Positions 50,286 to 59,699 are shown, numbered from the stretch's first letter. The stretch: DNA of 64,000 nt from CALMKX01 sp036274895 (GCA_036274895.1 DASUEU010000037.1:186001-250000), one strand, 5' to 3'. Notes: generated by a model not told the origin, from the sequence alone. Numbers and translations are program-made.

Positions 50286-50861
50286 ATGAGCAGCGTCGAC
50301 CAGGCGATCGAAACCCAGCTCAAGAACATCCAGAGCCGCACCGGCAAGTCCCTCGAGGAGCTGTATGCCCTGGTTCGAGCGAGCGGGCTCACCAAGCACG
50401 GTGAGATCCGCGACCTGCTCAAGCGGGATCTCGGCATGGGCCACGGTGACGCCAACACGGTCGTGCACTGCTACCTGAAGGCCGCCGCCGAGGCGGCCGC
50501 TCCGGCTGGCGAGGCGCCGGCCGGGGACGTGCTCGACGAGATCTACGCCGGCCCCAAGGCCCCCCTGCGCCCCATCCACGACAAGCTGATGACGGCCATC
50601 GACGCCTTCGGCCCCTTCGAGGTCGCCCCCAAGAAGGGCTACGTCAGCCTGCGGCGCAAGAAGCAGTTCGCCATGATCGGACCGGCCACCAAGACCCGGG
50701 TGGAGGTGGGCCTCAACATGAAGGGGGTCGAAGGCACGGCGAGGCTCCTCGCCCAGCCCCCGGGCGGCATGTGCCAGTACAAGGTGAACGTCACCGACGC
50801 CGGCGAGGTCGACGGGGAGCTGATCGCCTGGATCCGCCAGGCCTACGACGGCGCGGGCTAG
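50286..50861 (+). CDS. DUF4287 / DUF5655 protein
   Basis: 191 residues in two modules. DUF4287: MSSVDQAIETQLKNIQSRTGKSLEEL, then HGEIRDLLKRDLGMGHGDANTVVH. DUF5655: RPIHDKLMTAIDAFGPFEVAPKKGYVSLRRKKQFAMI, with TKTRVEVGLNMKG. The second is a small alpha/beta DNA-transport-like fold of unknown role; together they are a common hypothetical-protein architecture. Starts 12 bases after the TonB-fusion gene, with GGAGAG upstream; may share its transcript. Confidence 0.8.
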   Translation: MSSVDQAIETQLKNIQSRTGKSLEELYALVRASGLTKHGEIRDLLKRDLGMGHGDANTVVHCYLKAAAEAAAPAGEAPAGDVLDEIYAGPKAPLRPIHDKLMTAIDAFGPFEVAPKKGYVSLRRKKQFAMIGPATKTRVEVGLNMKGVEGTARLLAQPPGGMCQYKVNVTDAGEVDGELIAWIRQAYDGAG

Positions 50862-50910
50862 GGCACAGGTCCGATGAGCCCAGCGGGAGAGTGACCTCCA
50901 CGGCCATCTG

Positions 50911-51136
50911 CGAGGCAATGAATTGCCTCGCTACCCATGAACGTCCCTGACGGGACGGGGGAGATCCCTCGGCTCTGGGCCTTCGGCCCTGCGCTCGGGA
51001 TGACAGCGGGAGGATCTGGGGCAACCAGCCCGTTGTCATCCCGACCGGAGCCTGCGCAACAGGCGCAGCGGAGGGATCTCTTCGTCTCTCGTCCCGGAGG
51101 GACGTTCATGGGTAGCGAGAGATTTCAATCGCTCGT
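50911..51136. repeat. Palindromic repeat C (copy 1)
   Basis: Two ~60-base inverted ends. The left end is a hairpin (CGAGGCAAT-GA-ATTGCCTCG) followed by CTACCCATGAACGTCCCT and GACGGGACG. The right end is the reverse complement with changes (GTCCC-GGAGGGACGTTCATGGGTAGCGAG, then GATTTCAATC). GAGATCCCTC lies just inside each. No ORF. Copies at 59468-59605 and 62640-62992. Confidence 0.7.
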
Positions 51137-51171
51137 GGGGAACGGCCGTCGCCGGGCTCTCGCGTGAGATC

Positions 51172-51816
51172 TCAGTCCCTCGCTACCCGCAGGGCCGCCA
51201 GCTCCGCCTGCAGGGCGGCCACCGTCTCTTCGAGCTGGCTCACCCTGTCGGCGAGGCTTGCTCCGGCTGGGGGCCGCGCTGCCGCCGGCAGGCTCGGAGC
51301 CGCCGCGAGGGGCGGGGCGTCCTCCTCGCCCAGCAGATGCATCCAGCGGCTCTCCCGCTGGCCGGGCTGGCGCGGCAGCTCCCGGGTCAAGGGATCATCC
51401 TGCGCGGCCAGCCCGCCGAGAGTGGCCTCGACCACTGCCACCGAACCGAAATCGTGCAGGCGCTCGCTGCGGGTGCGCAGCTCGCCCGGGGTCTGGGCGC
51501 CACGCAGAAAGAGCAGGGTGATCAGGGCCTTGACCGCCGGGGTGAGGCCCAGGCGGCGGTCGAGCAGGTGCTCCCAGCGCTCGGTGCGAGCCCCCTCGGT
51601 GCGCCACACCAGGGCCTCCGCCTTGAGGCGCTTCAAGGCGGCCAGGATCTCCTCCTCGTCGAGGGAGGTTACCGGCTCGCGGTTGCTCCTCTGGTTGCAG
51701 GCTGCGAGCAGGGTGTTGACCGTGAGGGGGTACTGCTCGGGGGTGGTCACCTGTTTCTCGAGCAAGGCTCCCAGCACCCGCACTTCCACCGCGTCGAGCC
51801 GCCGGATCCGGGCCAT
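51172..51816 (-). CDS. YceH family protein (DUF480)
   Basis: 214 residues with two winged-helix modules, DNA-binding fold: LDAVEVRVLGALLEKQVTTPEQYPLTVNTLLAACNQRSNREPV, then RLGLTPAVKALITLLFLRGAQTPGELRTRSERLHDF. The C-terminus has a short coiled coil (LADRVSQLEETVAALQAELAAL). Function in Escherichia coli is unclear. Standalone gene, 54 bases downstream of the large secreted-protein gene on the same strand. Confidence 0.9.
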   Translation of the reverse strand: MARIRRLDAVEVRVLGALLEKQVTTPEQYPLTVNTLLAACNQRSNREPVTSLDEEEILAALKRLKAEALVWRTEGARTERWEHLLDRRLGLTPAVKALITLLFLRGAQTPGELRTRSERLHDFGSVAVVEATLGGLAAQDDPLTRELPRQPGQRESRWMHLLGEEDAPPLAAAPSLPAAARPPAGASLADRVSQLEETVAALQAELAALRVARD

Positions 51817-51870
51817 GTCGCTAGCCTCCCTGGCGGGAGGATAGCAGCCGACCCGGACCGGCGGAGAGCC

Positions 51871-54800
51871 CTACTCCACGATCTCCAACGCCCCGATGTC
51901 CTCGCTCACGTCGATACCGAGAGCGGAGAGGTCGAGCCGCAGGGTGAAGGTGCCGGACGTGGTGCTGCCGAAGGTGCCGCTGAACTCGGCCACGTCCTCG
52001 TTGTCGCCGCTGGCACCGGTGACGGTGAACAGGCCGAGGGTCGAGAACAGCAGGTTGCCGCCTGAGGTCAACGCTGCACCGTCGATGTCCTCGCTGCTGG
52101 CATCGGTGAGCCCAACGTCGCTGCCGTCGAAGTGCAGCGCGAAGCTGCCCGTGGTCACGTCACCCAGGGTGCCGGTGAAGATCAGCAGGTCGGTGTCCGC
52201 ACCCGAAGCGCCGGTGGCGGCCACCGTGCCGAGGGTCGAGATGATCAACCGGCCGTCGGCCGCCAGGGCGATCGCGTCGACGTCCTCGTTGTTGGTGGTC
52301 AACCCGACGTCGCTGCCGTCGAAATACATGCTGAAGGTGCCGGCGGTGTTGGCGCCGAGCGAGGTCGGAGTGAAGCGCACGATGTCCGAGTCGTCGACCG
52401 AGATCCCGCTGATCGTGGCCGCCGCCGTGAAGCTGAGCAGCAGGTCGCCCGAGGGATGGATCGCCAGGCCATCGAGCACCAGGCCGCCGAGCCCCACGTC
52501 GCTGCCGTCGAACTCGAGAGCCCACAGGCCGGTGGTCTGGTCGTAGGAGACGACGTCCTCGTTGGCCGCCGTGCCCACGCCCGGCACCGTGGTGTTGGTG
52601 GTGAACGACATCCAGATATCCGGGCCGCTACCGACCGGCGGGTTGATGGTGACGGTGATGGCATCGGAGTCGGGCAGACCGCCACTGTCTGTGACCGAAG
52701 CCGTGATGGTGTGGGTGCCGACCGACAGGGTGCTGGTCGAGAACGAGCCGCCGGAGCCGATGGCGCCGTTGATGCTCGAGGTCCAGGCCAGGCCCGCCGT
52801 CAGGCTGCCGTCCTCGGCGTCCGTGGCCGTGCCGGTGAAGTTGACGCTGGTGCCCTGGGTGAAGCTCGAACCGGTCGCCGGCGCCGTGATGGTGACCACC
52901 GGCGGGGTGTTGCCGCCACCGGCGGGCTTGACCGCGAAGACCAGGTCGTCATGGTCGTCGAAGGTGCCGGCGCTGCACGGGCTGGCCGCGCCCTGGTAGC
53001 GGAAGTTCGCCCGCACCGCCTGGAGGGTGCCGGTGGGCAGGGTGTAGGTGGTGGAAAGCACCTGCTGGCCGGGGCTGCCGGGCACCAGGGTGGTCAAGTA
53101 GACCCAGGTCGGGCTGTTGGCGTTGGCCGCGTAGTAGAGGTCCAGCGCGTCCGAGGACGGCGTGGTCCAGGCCCACACGGTGGCGTCGATGCGCGCCGTG
53201 GCTCCCTCGGTCAGGTCCGAGAAGTTGACCGAGGAGACCATGATGCGATCGTTCGACTCGTCACTGTGGAAGGCGCCGGCGGTGCCGTCCACGCAGGTGT
53301 CGATGGTGTTGGGCTGGTTCGGCTCCGGGCCCAGGGCGGCGCGGCCGACGAGCAGCGCCACGGAGTCACAGGAGCTGCCGGCGATGGCACAGGACGGCGC
53401 GCCGAGGCCAGAGTTGTAGACCGCCGTCTGCGGGCCGTTGCTGTTGGGGTCGACGACGTGGACGGTGATCGAGGCGGCCCCGGGGGCGCCGCCGCTGTCG
53501 GTCACCGAAGCGGTGATCAGGTGGCTGCCGAGGCTCAGAGCGGAGGTGCTGAACGAGGCCCCGCTGCCGATGGCGCCGTTGAGCGAGGAGGTCCACGACA
53601 GGTTCGCGGAGATGTTGCCGTCCTGGATGTCGGTGGCGGTGCCGGCGAAGCCGATCGAAGTGCCGACGTCGAAGGAGGCGCCGTTGGCCGGCGCGGTGAT
53701 GGTCACCACCGGCGGATTGTTCACCGGGCCGCCGCAGCTCGGCATCTTGAAGGTGCCGACGCGGGTGCGCCAGGTGGCGCTGCTGGTCACCGCCAGGTAC
53801 TCGGTGGTGAACCAGAAGGTGCAGTCATCGGCCGGGTCGAGCTCCATCGAGGAGTAGTCGCCCCAGCGGGCCGCGCTGTGGGTCTGCGAGCCGGTGCCCG
53901 CGAAGAGCTGGACCTCGGCCTGGAGGGTGTTGAGGGGGTCCGTGGCGTCACGGGTGGCGTAGTAGAGCGACGGGAAGTTCGAGCCGTCGCCGCGGCTGTA
54001 GCCCAGGGCGATGTTGCCCTGGCCGTCCATGGCGATCGAGGGCATCCAGCGGTGGATGGCGTCCGGCGAGTGGGTGCCCTGCTGGAAGAGGCTCCAGCCG
54101 CTGCCGGTGTTGCGCAGCTCGAACCAGCGTGGCGCCGCGCGGTTGCCGGTCGAGTTGACGTCGACCGTCCAGCTGCCGACCAGGGTCTCGTGGCTGCCGA
54201 AGTTGCGATAGACCAGCCGCTGCATCGGCCACCAGGAGGCGCTGTCGATGCCCTGCGCCGTGCCGGGCTGCGGGATGCAGTTCGAGACGAAGAAGCCGCA
54301 CACCGTCCAGTTGAAGTTGGCCAGGCCCTGGGCCGGGGTGATCGAGTTGACCAGGGTGAGGGTGGTGTTGGCCGGGGTGGTCCAGTCGACGTCGAACTGG
54401 TAGATGTCGATGCTGTCCGCCGGCGGGCTGCTGAAGTAGGGCTCGCCGCCGTCCCGGAAGGTGTAGAGGATGCCCGGTGCGCTGGCGGCAGGACCCACCG
54501 GCCCGTCAGCGTCGGCGGGCATCATCAGGTTGACGAAGCTCTGGAAGAACTGCATCGGCCGGGCGGCGAGGCCGGCGAGCATGCGCTCGCGATCGACGGC
54601 GAAAACGTCGTACTGGCCCTGGAAGCCGGAGTTGGTGCCGAAGAAGTAGGCGTTGTTGTTGGCGGCCGGCCAGGTGCCGACCTTGTAGTAGTCGGGGAAG
54701 CGGGGCGTGACCACCTCGTAGAGGAAGTAGGCGCCGGTCGGGTCGGGGGTCTGGGAGACCGCGAAGCAGACCGACTGGTGACCGGCCGCCACGGCGAACT

Positions 54801-55839
54801 GGCTCAAGACGAAGCGGTCCGCCTGGCGGTCATAGAGGAAGATCGCATCGCCGCTGTTGTCGGTCTGGCAGGGACCGCCGAAGCCGGCCCAGAGGGTGTT
54901 GGTGTTCGAAGGGCCGGTCAGCCGAGTGCCGAACTTGTTGTAGACCGAGAAGGCCAGGTTGACCACCTGGACGTAGTGGTTGGGGCCGACGGCGGCCTCG
55001 GTGTCCGGCGGCAGCACGCCGCTGACGTTGTTGACGCCCTCGAAGCTCAAGATCGGCGCCGGGGTGAGCCCTGGAGCGGCCGACTCGGCCAGGTAGTCGT
55101 CGATCTTGGGCGCGCCGGTGCCGAAACGGTTGCCCTGGACGTCGAAGAGGGCCTCGTGCCGGGGCGGGTTGATCTCCTTGCCTTCCTTCGGAACCCCGCG
55201 CTCCTCGGCCTTGGGCAGCTCGCGGACCGCGCGGCTCAGCCGGGGGCCGATGATCGGCAGGGTGTAGGGCCGGGTCCAGACGGAGCCCTCGGCGATCGGC
55301 ACCTGGCTGTGCGTTCCCCGGGGGGCCAGGCGGCCGGACTGGATGGCCGTGGCGCCGCCGCGCTTCTCGTAGCCCTTCCAGTGCTCCTCCTCGTCCTGCT
55401 CGGCCCGCAGGCCGGCGGCGACTAGGCGGGACTTGAGGGAGTGGCCCGCGGGCAAGATGCCCAGCCGGGGCTCGAAGGGAGTGCCGTCCACCGACACTTC
55501 CATCTCGACCTGGGGATGCTTGGCGAACATGGCTTCGAGAGAGCGGTAGGCCGCCTGGCCCACCGGCTCGCCCGTGCCCAGTTCGACCTGGAACGAGCCC
55601 GCCGTGACGGTCACGGCCGGGATGGCCTCGGCGAAGAGCTCCGCGCCGGCCGGATCGAAGTAGCGGAAGCTGAGGTCGTGGGTGCCCGAGAGGGGCTGCC
55701 CGGCGGCGTCGAGGGACTCGCCCCGGAACGTCACGGTGCGGGGAAAGTCGGCAGCCGCGAGCGGCCCCGCCGCGAGCAGCACGGCGGCGAGGAGCAGCCA
55801 CGCCCCTCTCGATCTCGAGCTCGTCCAAGTCGATTGCAT
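51871..55839 (-). CDS. Large exported multidomain protein with Ig-like repeats
   Basis: 1322 residues with a signal peptide (SRGAWLLLAAVLLAAGPLAAADFP). An N-terminal ~110-residue beta domain (RTVTFRGESLDAAGQPLSGTHDLSFRYFD) is of a type found at the start of many secreted proteins. A ~450-residue beta-rich body (VQVVNLAFSVYNKFGTRLTG...) follows. Two Ig-like units open NNPPVVTITAPANGASFDVGTSI and NTPPVVTITAPATGSSFTQGTSV (residues ~735 and ~985). The C-terminal ~260 residues contain tandem units with FDGSDVGL (four times). Probably surface or extracellular. No catalytic motif and no obvious sorting tail. Confidence 0.75.
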   Translation of the reverse strand: MQSTWTSSRSRGAWLLLAAVLLAAGPLAAADFPRTVTFRGESLDAAGQPLSGTHDLSFRYFDPAGAELFAEAIPAVTVTAGSFQVELGTGEPVGQAAYRSLEAMFAKHPQVEMEVSVDGTPFEPRLGILPAGHSLKSRLVAAGLRAEQDEEEHWKGYEKRGGATAIQSGRLAPRGTHSQVPIAEGSVWTRPYTLPIIGPRLSRAVRELPKAEERGVPKEGKEINPPRHEALFDVQGNRFGTGAPKIDDYLAESAAPGLTPAPILSFEGVNNVSGVLPPDTEAAVGPNHYVQVVNLAFSVYNKFGTRLTGPSNTNTLWAGFGGPCQTDNSGDAIFLYDRQADRFVLSQFAVAAGHQSVCFAVSQTPDPTGAYFLYEVVTPRFPDYYKVGTWPAANNNAYFFGTNSGFQGQYDVFAVDRERMLAGLAARPMQFFQSFVNLMMPADADGPVGPAASAPGILYTFRDGGEPYFSSPPADSIDIYQFDVDWTTPANTTLTLVNSITPAQGLANFNWTVCGFFVSNCIPQPGTAQGIDSASWWPMQRLVYRNFGSHETLVGSWTVDVNSTGNRAAPRWFELRNTGSGWSLFQQGTHSPDAIHRWMPSIAMDGQGNIALGYSRGDGSNFPSLYYATRDATDPLNTLQAEVQLFAGTGSQTHSAARWGDYSSMELDPADDCTFWFTTEYLAVTSSATWRTRVGTFKMPSCGGPVNNPPVVTITAPANGASFDVGTSIGFAGTATDIQDGNISANLSWTSSLNGAIGSGASFSTSALSLGSHLITASVTDSGGAPGAASITVHVVDPNSNGPQTAVYNSGLGAPSCAIAGSSCDSVALLVGRAALGPEPNQPNTIDTCVDGTAGAFHSDESNDRIMVSSVNFSDLTEGATARIDATVWAWTTPSSDALDLYYAANANSPTWVYLTTLVPGSPGQQVLSTTYTLPTGTLQAVRANFRYQGAASPCSAGTFDDHDDLVFAVKPAGGGNTPPVVTITAPATGSSFTQGTSVNFTGTATDAEDGSLTAGLAWTSSINGAIGSGGSFSTSTLSVGTHTITASVTDSGGLPDSDAITVTINPPVGSGPDIWMSFTTNTTVPGVGTAANEDVVSYDQTTGLWALEFDGSDVGLGGLVLDGLAIHPSGDLLLSFTAAATISGISVDDSDIVRFTPTSLGANTAGTFSMYFDGSDVGLTTNNEDVDAIALAADGRLIISTLGTVAATGASGADTDLLIFTGTLGDVTTGSFALHFDGSDVGLTDASSEDIDGAALTSGGNLLFSTLGLFTVTGASGDNEDVAEFSGTFGSTTSGTFTLRLDLSALGIDVSEDIGALEIVE

Positions 55840-56125
55840 CCGAAGGCTCCTTTCAGGAGGAAGTCAGGGGCAACGGAGCGCCACCACCCGAGAAAGGGCG
55901 GCCCGCTCCGGCTCAACGCGGATCGGCTGGGGGCACTGTGGCGTGCGTGGTGTTCGTAAAGAGGGTGCACATCGCCCGGGTTTTCGGGACAGATATGCGG
56001 AATCGCGCATGGTAACCAGAGCGTGAGATCTGGCCTCCCCCCCGCTTCAGGTGGGCCGGCACTGCCCCCCGGGGGGGAGCGGAGCGGCGGTTGGGGAGGG
56101 AAGCTGGCCGCGTGAGGGCTCCCTG
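55840..56125. other. Divergent promoter region, nothing else seen
   Basis: 286 bases between the divergent 1322-aa protein gene and the exported-protein gene. It contains a run of GC-rich sequence but no ORF, RNA gene or palindrome I could support. A weak AT-rich patch (GTTCGTAAAG) lies near 55952. Confidence 0.4.
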
Positions 56126-57394
56126 ATGAGAAAGCCTCTCGCTCGCTCGCTGCTCTTGACCCTGGCCGGTTTCGTGTGGGTCGTCGGTCTTTCCTGCCGG
56201 TACATCGCGGACTTCCCCGACCCCCCGAGGCCGATCCGTCACGAGGTCCGTTGCACCGCCCAGGTGATCAACGACGCCGGTTGGGTGGAAGCCGTGGCTT
56301 CCGACGACGCCGATCTCTGCACAGCCCTGGGCGGCTGCCGGCGGTTGTTCAACTTCTGCGAGTATGGCGGCGCCAGTGCCGCGGACCCGGCCGTGCTGCA
56401 CGCCGAGTGGCAGCGGGTGATCGCCGAGGCCGTGGGCACCGGCACCTTCCGCGGCCAGCCCGGCCCCTGGTGCGTCTCCGGCGCCCGCTGCGAGGAGATC
56501 GCCACTTTCGAAGGCGACGAAGCGGAGCTGCCGGCCTGCGCGGCCTCGGTGGGCGTGGCCTTCGCCGAGTGCGCCGCCGATGCCGGCTGCCTCGCCGTCT
56601 CGCAGGGGTCGATCGACTTCGGCGAGCAGGGGACGGGCAGCACCGGCGCCGCTCGCTTCGTCGAGGTCAGCAACGCCTGCCCGGAGGCGATCCAGCTCGC
56701 CGCCGACGGGCGCATCACCTGTGACGACAGCCGCCAGTGCCGGGCCTGCGAGCCCGGGGATTCCGAGTGCGTGCCGGACTTCCGGGTGGCCACCGACTGC
56801 CTGCCCCTCCCGGGTGAGGAGAGCCGCACTCTCGACGGCACCCTCTCGCCCGATCCTCGCACCCGGCGCTGCTCGCTCGGGCTCGAGCTCCAGCCGCAGG
56901 AGCGCGGCACCCGCCGGGCACGCAAGGTCCTCGCGACCGAGGGCGGCGAGACGCTCTCGGTCCACCTCCAGGGGGTGGGCGTGGGCGGCACCTCGCAGCT
57001 CACCGGCCCCACCGAGATCTGCCGGGACTCGAGCTTCTTGATCGCCGATCCGCCCTGCACCCGCCCCGGGGACAACCTCCACCTCGAGCTCGCCAACCTG
57101 GGGCCCACGGGGGCCCTGCGCATCGACGACGTCCAGCTGCCGGAGGGCACGGGCTTCTACCTCGTCCAGACCTATCGCACCGCCGAGGGCAGCGACGAGG
57201 AGATCGCCACCCCGCTGCCCCACCTGCTGTCCCAGAGCCAGGTCTTCCACGTCATCGTGCGCTGGTGCGCCAACCGCTCGCCGGGCGCCGGCGCCCTCGA
57301 CGAAGCCGTCAACCTGGTGATCTCCACCGACGACCCGGTGAACGGGCCTTCCTCCACGGTCCTGCTCCGGTGGTCGGCCACGGGGTGCTCATGA
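56126..57394 (+). CDS. Exported cysteine-rich protein of unknown function
   Basis: 422 residues. The N-terminus MRKPLARSLLLTLAGFVWVVGLSCRY is a signal sequence with a weak lipobox-like GLSC. Many Cys (CTALGGCRRLFNFC; CVSGARCEEIATF; CAASVGVAFAECAADAGC; CDDSRQCRACEPGDSECVP) suggest disulfides in the first half. The second half has ASPM/HYDIN-like beta units (IDFGEQGTGSTGAARFVEVSN). Its stop overlaps the next start as ATGA, so the two are co-translated. Similar two-gene sets occur in Myxococcota/Acidobacteriota as cell-surface protein genes, from memory. Confidence 0.7.
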   Translation: MRKPLARSLLLTLAGFVWVVGLSCRYIADFPDPPRPIRHEVRCTAQVINDAGWVEAVASDDADLCTALGGCRRLFNFCEYGGASAADPAVLHAEWQRVIAEAVGTGTFRGQPGPWCVSGARCEEIATFEGDEAELPACAASVGVAFAECAADAGCLAVSQGSIDFGEQGTGSTGAARFVEVSNACPEAIQLAADGRITCDDSRQCRACEPGDSECVPDFRVATDCLPLPGEESRTLDGTLSPDPRTRRCSLGLELQPQERGTRRARKVLATEGGETLSVHLQGVGVGGTSQLTGPTEICRDSSFLIADPPCTRPGDNLHLELANLGPTGALRIDDVQLPEGTGFYLVQTYRTAEGSDEEIATPLPHLLSQSQVFHVIVRWCANRSPGAGALDEAVNLVISTDDPVNGPSSTVLLRWSATGCS

Positions 57395-58365
57395 ACCGCT
57401 CACCGCTCGCCCTCCTCGCCCTGCTCTGCTTGACTCTGGCAGCCTGCCGGCCGACCCGCGAAGCGCGCCAGGCCGAGCACTACCGAGTCGCGGGCACCGC
57501 CACTCTCGAGGTCGAGGGCGAGCTGACGCTCTCGGGCCGCTTCGAGGCCCGCTACGCCCTGGGGGATGCCGTGCGCGTCGGCAGCGAGAGGGTGCGCGAG
57601 CTGCGCATCTCCCCGCTGCGCACCTGGCTGGACGACCACGACGTGGTGATCCCCCGGATCGGGCGCGACCGGGTGCTGCCCCTGCGCTGCACCGAGCTGG
57701 CCAGCAACGGCCCGATGGCCGGGCTGGTCGACGCGCGGGGCGGGCTGGTGGTGCCGGCCGGGGCGGCCTCGGTCTTCGGCCTCGCCTTCGAGCGGCGCGC
57801 CGAGAGCGGCGGCTGCCCGGGGGCGGGGAGGATCCTCTCCTTCCGCGGCAGCAGCGACCGGGCCATCACCGGCCGGCACGACCCGGCGGGCAACCGCTTC
57901 GAGGTGGAAGGGCGCTTCGAGGTGACGATCGACGAGGAGGAGTACCACGGCCGGCTCACCCTGGACGGGACGTATCTCAACCGGCCGCCCCAGGCCGTGA
58001 TCGGCAGCATCGCGCCACCTCTCTTCGACCTTTCCCAGGGGGGCTGCCCGCCGCTGACCGGCCGCAACCCCGACGGCGTGGACTCGAACAACCCCGAGGG
58101 CCTGCGCATGGTGCTGCAGTCCGTCTCTCACGATCCCGACGGCGACTTCCCCCGCGCCGACCTCGCCCGCGAGCAGTGGGCCCACTACACCGGCAACCCG
58201 GCGGACCCCGCCGCGCCGTACGAGCTGCTGGGCCGCGGCCGGCGGGTGGGGCCGATCCTCTTCGAGCACGGCCGGAGCCACACGGTGATCCTCGGCGTCA
58301 GCGACCGCCAGGACGCCCGCGCCGAGGCGAGGTGCACCTTCTTCGTCCGGCCGCCGGTGCGCTAG
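57391..58365 (+). CDS. Lipoprotein of unknown function
   Basis: 324 residues with a clear lipoprotein signal: MNRSPLALLALLCLTLAAC, the lipobox LAAC placing the lipid Cys at residue 19. The mature part is beta-rich (TATLEVEGELTLSGRFEARYALGD; RFEVTIDEEEYHGRLTLDGTY) and has Cys pairs (LPLRCTELAS; GGCPPLTGRNPDG). Coupled to the preceding exported protein through an ATGA overlap, so the pair probably acts together on the cell surface. It ends overlapping the convergent Uma2 gene by 4 bases. Confidence 0.75.
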   Translation: MNRSPLALLALLCLTLAACRPTREARQAEHYRVAGTATLEVEGELTLSGRFEARYALGDAVRVGSERVRELRISPLRTWLDDHDVVIPRIGRDRVLPLRCTELASNGPMAGLVDARGGLVVPAGAASVFGLAFERRAESGGCPGAGRILSFRGSSDRAITGRHDPAGNRFEVEGRFEVTIDEEEYHGRLTLDGTYLNRPPQAVIGSIAPPLFDLSQGGCPPLTGRNPDGVDSNNPEGLRMVLQSVSHDPDGDFPRADLAREQWAHYTGNPADPAAPYELLGRGRRVGPILFEHGRSHTVILGVSDRQDARAEARCTFFVRPPVR

Positions 58366-58973
58366 GCCCTGCTCGCCGCCGGCACCGGGCGGATCTTGGT
58401 ACCGAGGACCGCGCTGGGGAAGAAGCCTTCGGCGTCGGCTTCCAGGGGACGGTAAAGGCCGTTCTCCAGACGAAAACCGGCCTGTTCGGTGCCGTCCGGG
58501 AAGGTGTGGAAGTACTCCCGGACGCCGCTGCCCTGGTAGGCCAGGAACTTGGCCCCCCGCGGCGCGCGGTCGCGGGCGGCGGTCTCCCGGCCGAGGATCT
58601 CGATCACCAGCTCGGGCACCCTGGTGACGGTCTCGGTGCCGGGGTGGTAGGGCACCTCGGCGGTGCAGTGGATCACCAGGTCGGGGAAGACTACGGTCTC
58701 GGGGGGGAAGGGCAGGCGGTGGCGGGCGTCCAGGCTGAGGGTCCAGCCCCGCTCGCGACCGAAGGGCGCGAGGAGAGCGAAAAGGTCGCCGGTCAGGGTG
58801 CCGGCACGCAGGTTTCCAGGGCTCATCGGCACCAACCACCCTTCCACCAGCTCGACGGGGTTGTCCGGCTCTTGCTCCCAGGTCTCGAAGTCCTCGGCCT
58901 TGAGCGGACCCACCCGCCGCGGCTCGACGCCGAAGACCGCATCCTCCGGCAGGATCTCTTCCAGGATCGCCAT
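58362..58973 (-). CDS. Uma2-family (DUF820) endonuclease-like protein
   Basis: 203 residues from ATG 58973. PDNPVELVEGWLVPMSPGNLRAGTL and LPFPPETVVFPDLVIHCTAEV carry the PD-(D/E)XK core (E, D), followed by RVPELVIEILGRETAARDR (E-x-L) and KFLAYQGSGVREYFHTFP. Uma2 proteins are abundant in cyanobacteria and Acidobacteriota, often in paralogue sets; their role is not known. Single copy in this window. The upstream ORF extension is rejected as it overlaps the ParE-stump region. Confidence 0.85.
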   Translation of the reverse strand: MAILEEILPEDAVFGVEPRRVGPLKAEDFETWEQEPDNPVELVEGWLVPMSPGNLRAGTLTGDLFALLAPFGRERGWTLSLDARHRLPFPPETVVFPDLVIHCTAEVPYHPGTETVTRVPELVIEILGRETAARDRAPRGAKFLAYQGSGVREYFHTFPDGTEQAGFRLENGLYRPLEADAEGFFPSAVLGTKIRPVPAASRA

Positions 58974-59031
58974 GGCTGTTGGCCTCGGGGGGGATCTTAG
59001 CAGGGGGGGCGAAGGGGAAGCCGGGCCGGCC

Positions 59032-59154
59032 CTAGCGATGCCGCCAGTAGCCGGGGCGACGGCTGTGGTGGGCAACGGCGAAGATGCGGATCTCCTCCGA
59101 GTCCGCCGTGTAGAAGAGCGAGTACGGGAATCGGTTCAGGACCAGCCGCCGCAC
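59032..59154 (-). pseudogene. C-terminal stump of a ParE/RelE-family toxin
   Basis: 40 codons, VRRLVLNRFPYSLFYTADSEEIRIFAVAHHSRRPGYWRHR, the standard end of a RelE/ParE toxin (RFPY-xx-FY...V-AV-H-RRPGYW). The N-terminal half is missing. An intact antitoxin-like gene stops 5 bases upstream, so the toxin was truncated after the pair formed. Length is below routine ORF cut-offs. Confidence 0.7.
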
Positions 59155-59159
59155 CTATC

Positions 59160-59384
59160 TCATGAGAGCCTGGCTCTGGGGCGGGCCAGAACCTCCGGAC
59201 CGGACACCCAGACCGCCGAGCCGTCGTCGATCAGAGCCTGACGCCGTTCCACCTCGGCGGCCCAGGCTTCCTCGACCTCAGGATCCATGTCCACGCTGGC
59301 CACGAGTCTCCCCACCAGCCTCTCCCTCTCCTCGGTCGTCAGCTCCAGAGCGTCGGCTTCGATGGCTTCGAGAGTGGATGACAT
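59160..59384 (-). CDS. Addiction-module antitoxin-like protein (RelB/ParD-type small protein)
   Basis: 74 residues from ATG 59384. The pattern EAIEADALELTTEERERLVGRLVASVD, then EEAWAAEVERRQALIDDG, is the putative addiction-module component family usually encoded before a RelE/ParE toxin. Here only a toxin stump follows, so it is probably an orphan antitoxin. Start chosen by family; an in-frame ATG at 59438 adds 18 residues. Confidence 0.75.
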   Translation of the reverse strand: MSSTLEAIEADALELTTEERERLVGRLVASVDMDPEVEEAWAAEVERRQALIDDGSAVWVSGPEVLARPRARLS

Positions 59385-59467
59385 GAGAGCCTCCGGCTTG
59401 CCGGTTCGTGGTGTGGATGATGCCGGACAGCGTGCCACAACCTCGCTGGTGGATCAAACCTCGCCAT

Positions 59468-59605
59468 CCATGAACGACCCTGCCGGGACGGAGCGACCGG
59501 CCCCCGCCGTCATCCCGCCCGGAGGGCCGAAGGCCTGCAGCGGAGGGATCTCCCCCCCGTCCCGCCAGGGACGTTCATGGGTAGCGAGGGATTTCAATCC
59601 CTCGC
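59468..59605. repeat. Palindromic repeat C (copy 2)
   Basis: Left end CCATGAACGACCCTGCCGGG; right end GTCCCGCCAGGGACGTTCATGG followed by the hairpin GCGAGGGATT-TC-AATCCCTCGC (59584-59605). Inner GGAGGGATCTCCC. No ORF; the remaining bases to 59699 are also gene-free. Confidence 0.65.
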
Positions 59606-59699
59606 GGGGTGGCAGGGAAAGCGGGAGCCCAACCCCTCAAGAATCGCGAAGGCCCCCACCCGAAGGCGGGAGCCCAGAGCTACCAGAGTCCAGAGCGGA

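Noticed and set aside
52132..55425. 1097-codon open frame on the plus strand
   Set aside because: Antisense to the 1322-residue secreted protein; low-complexity translation without domains.
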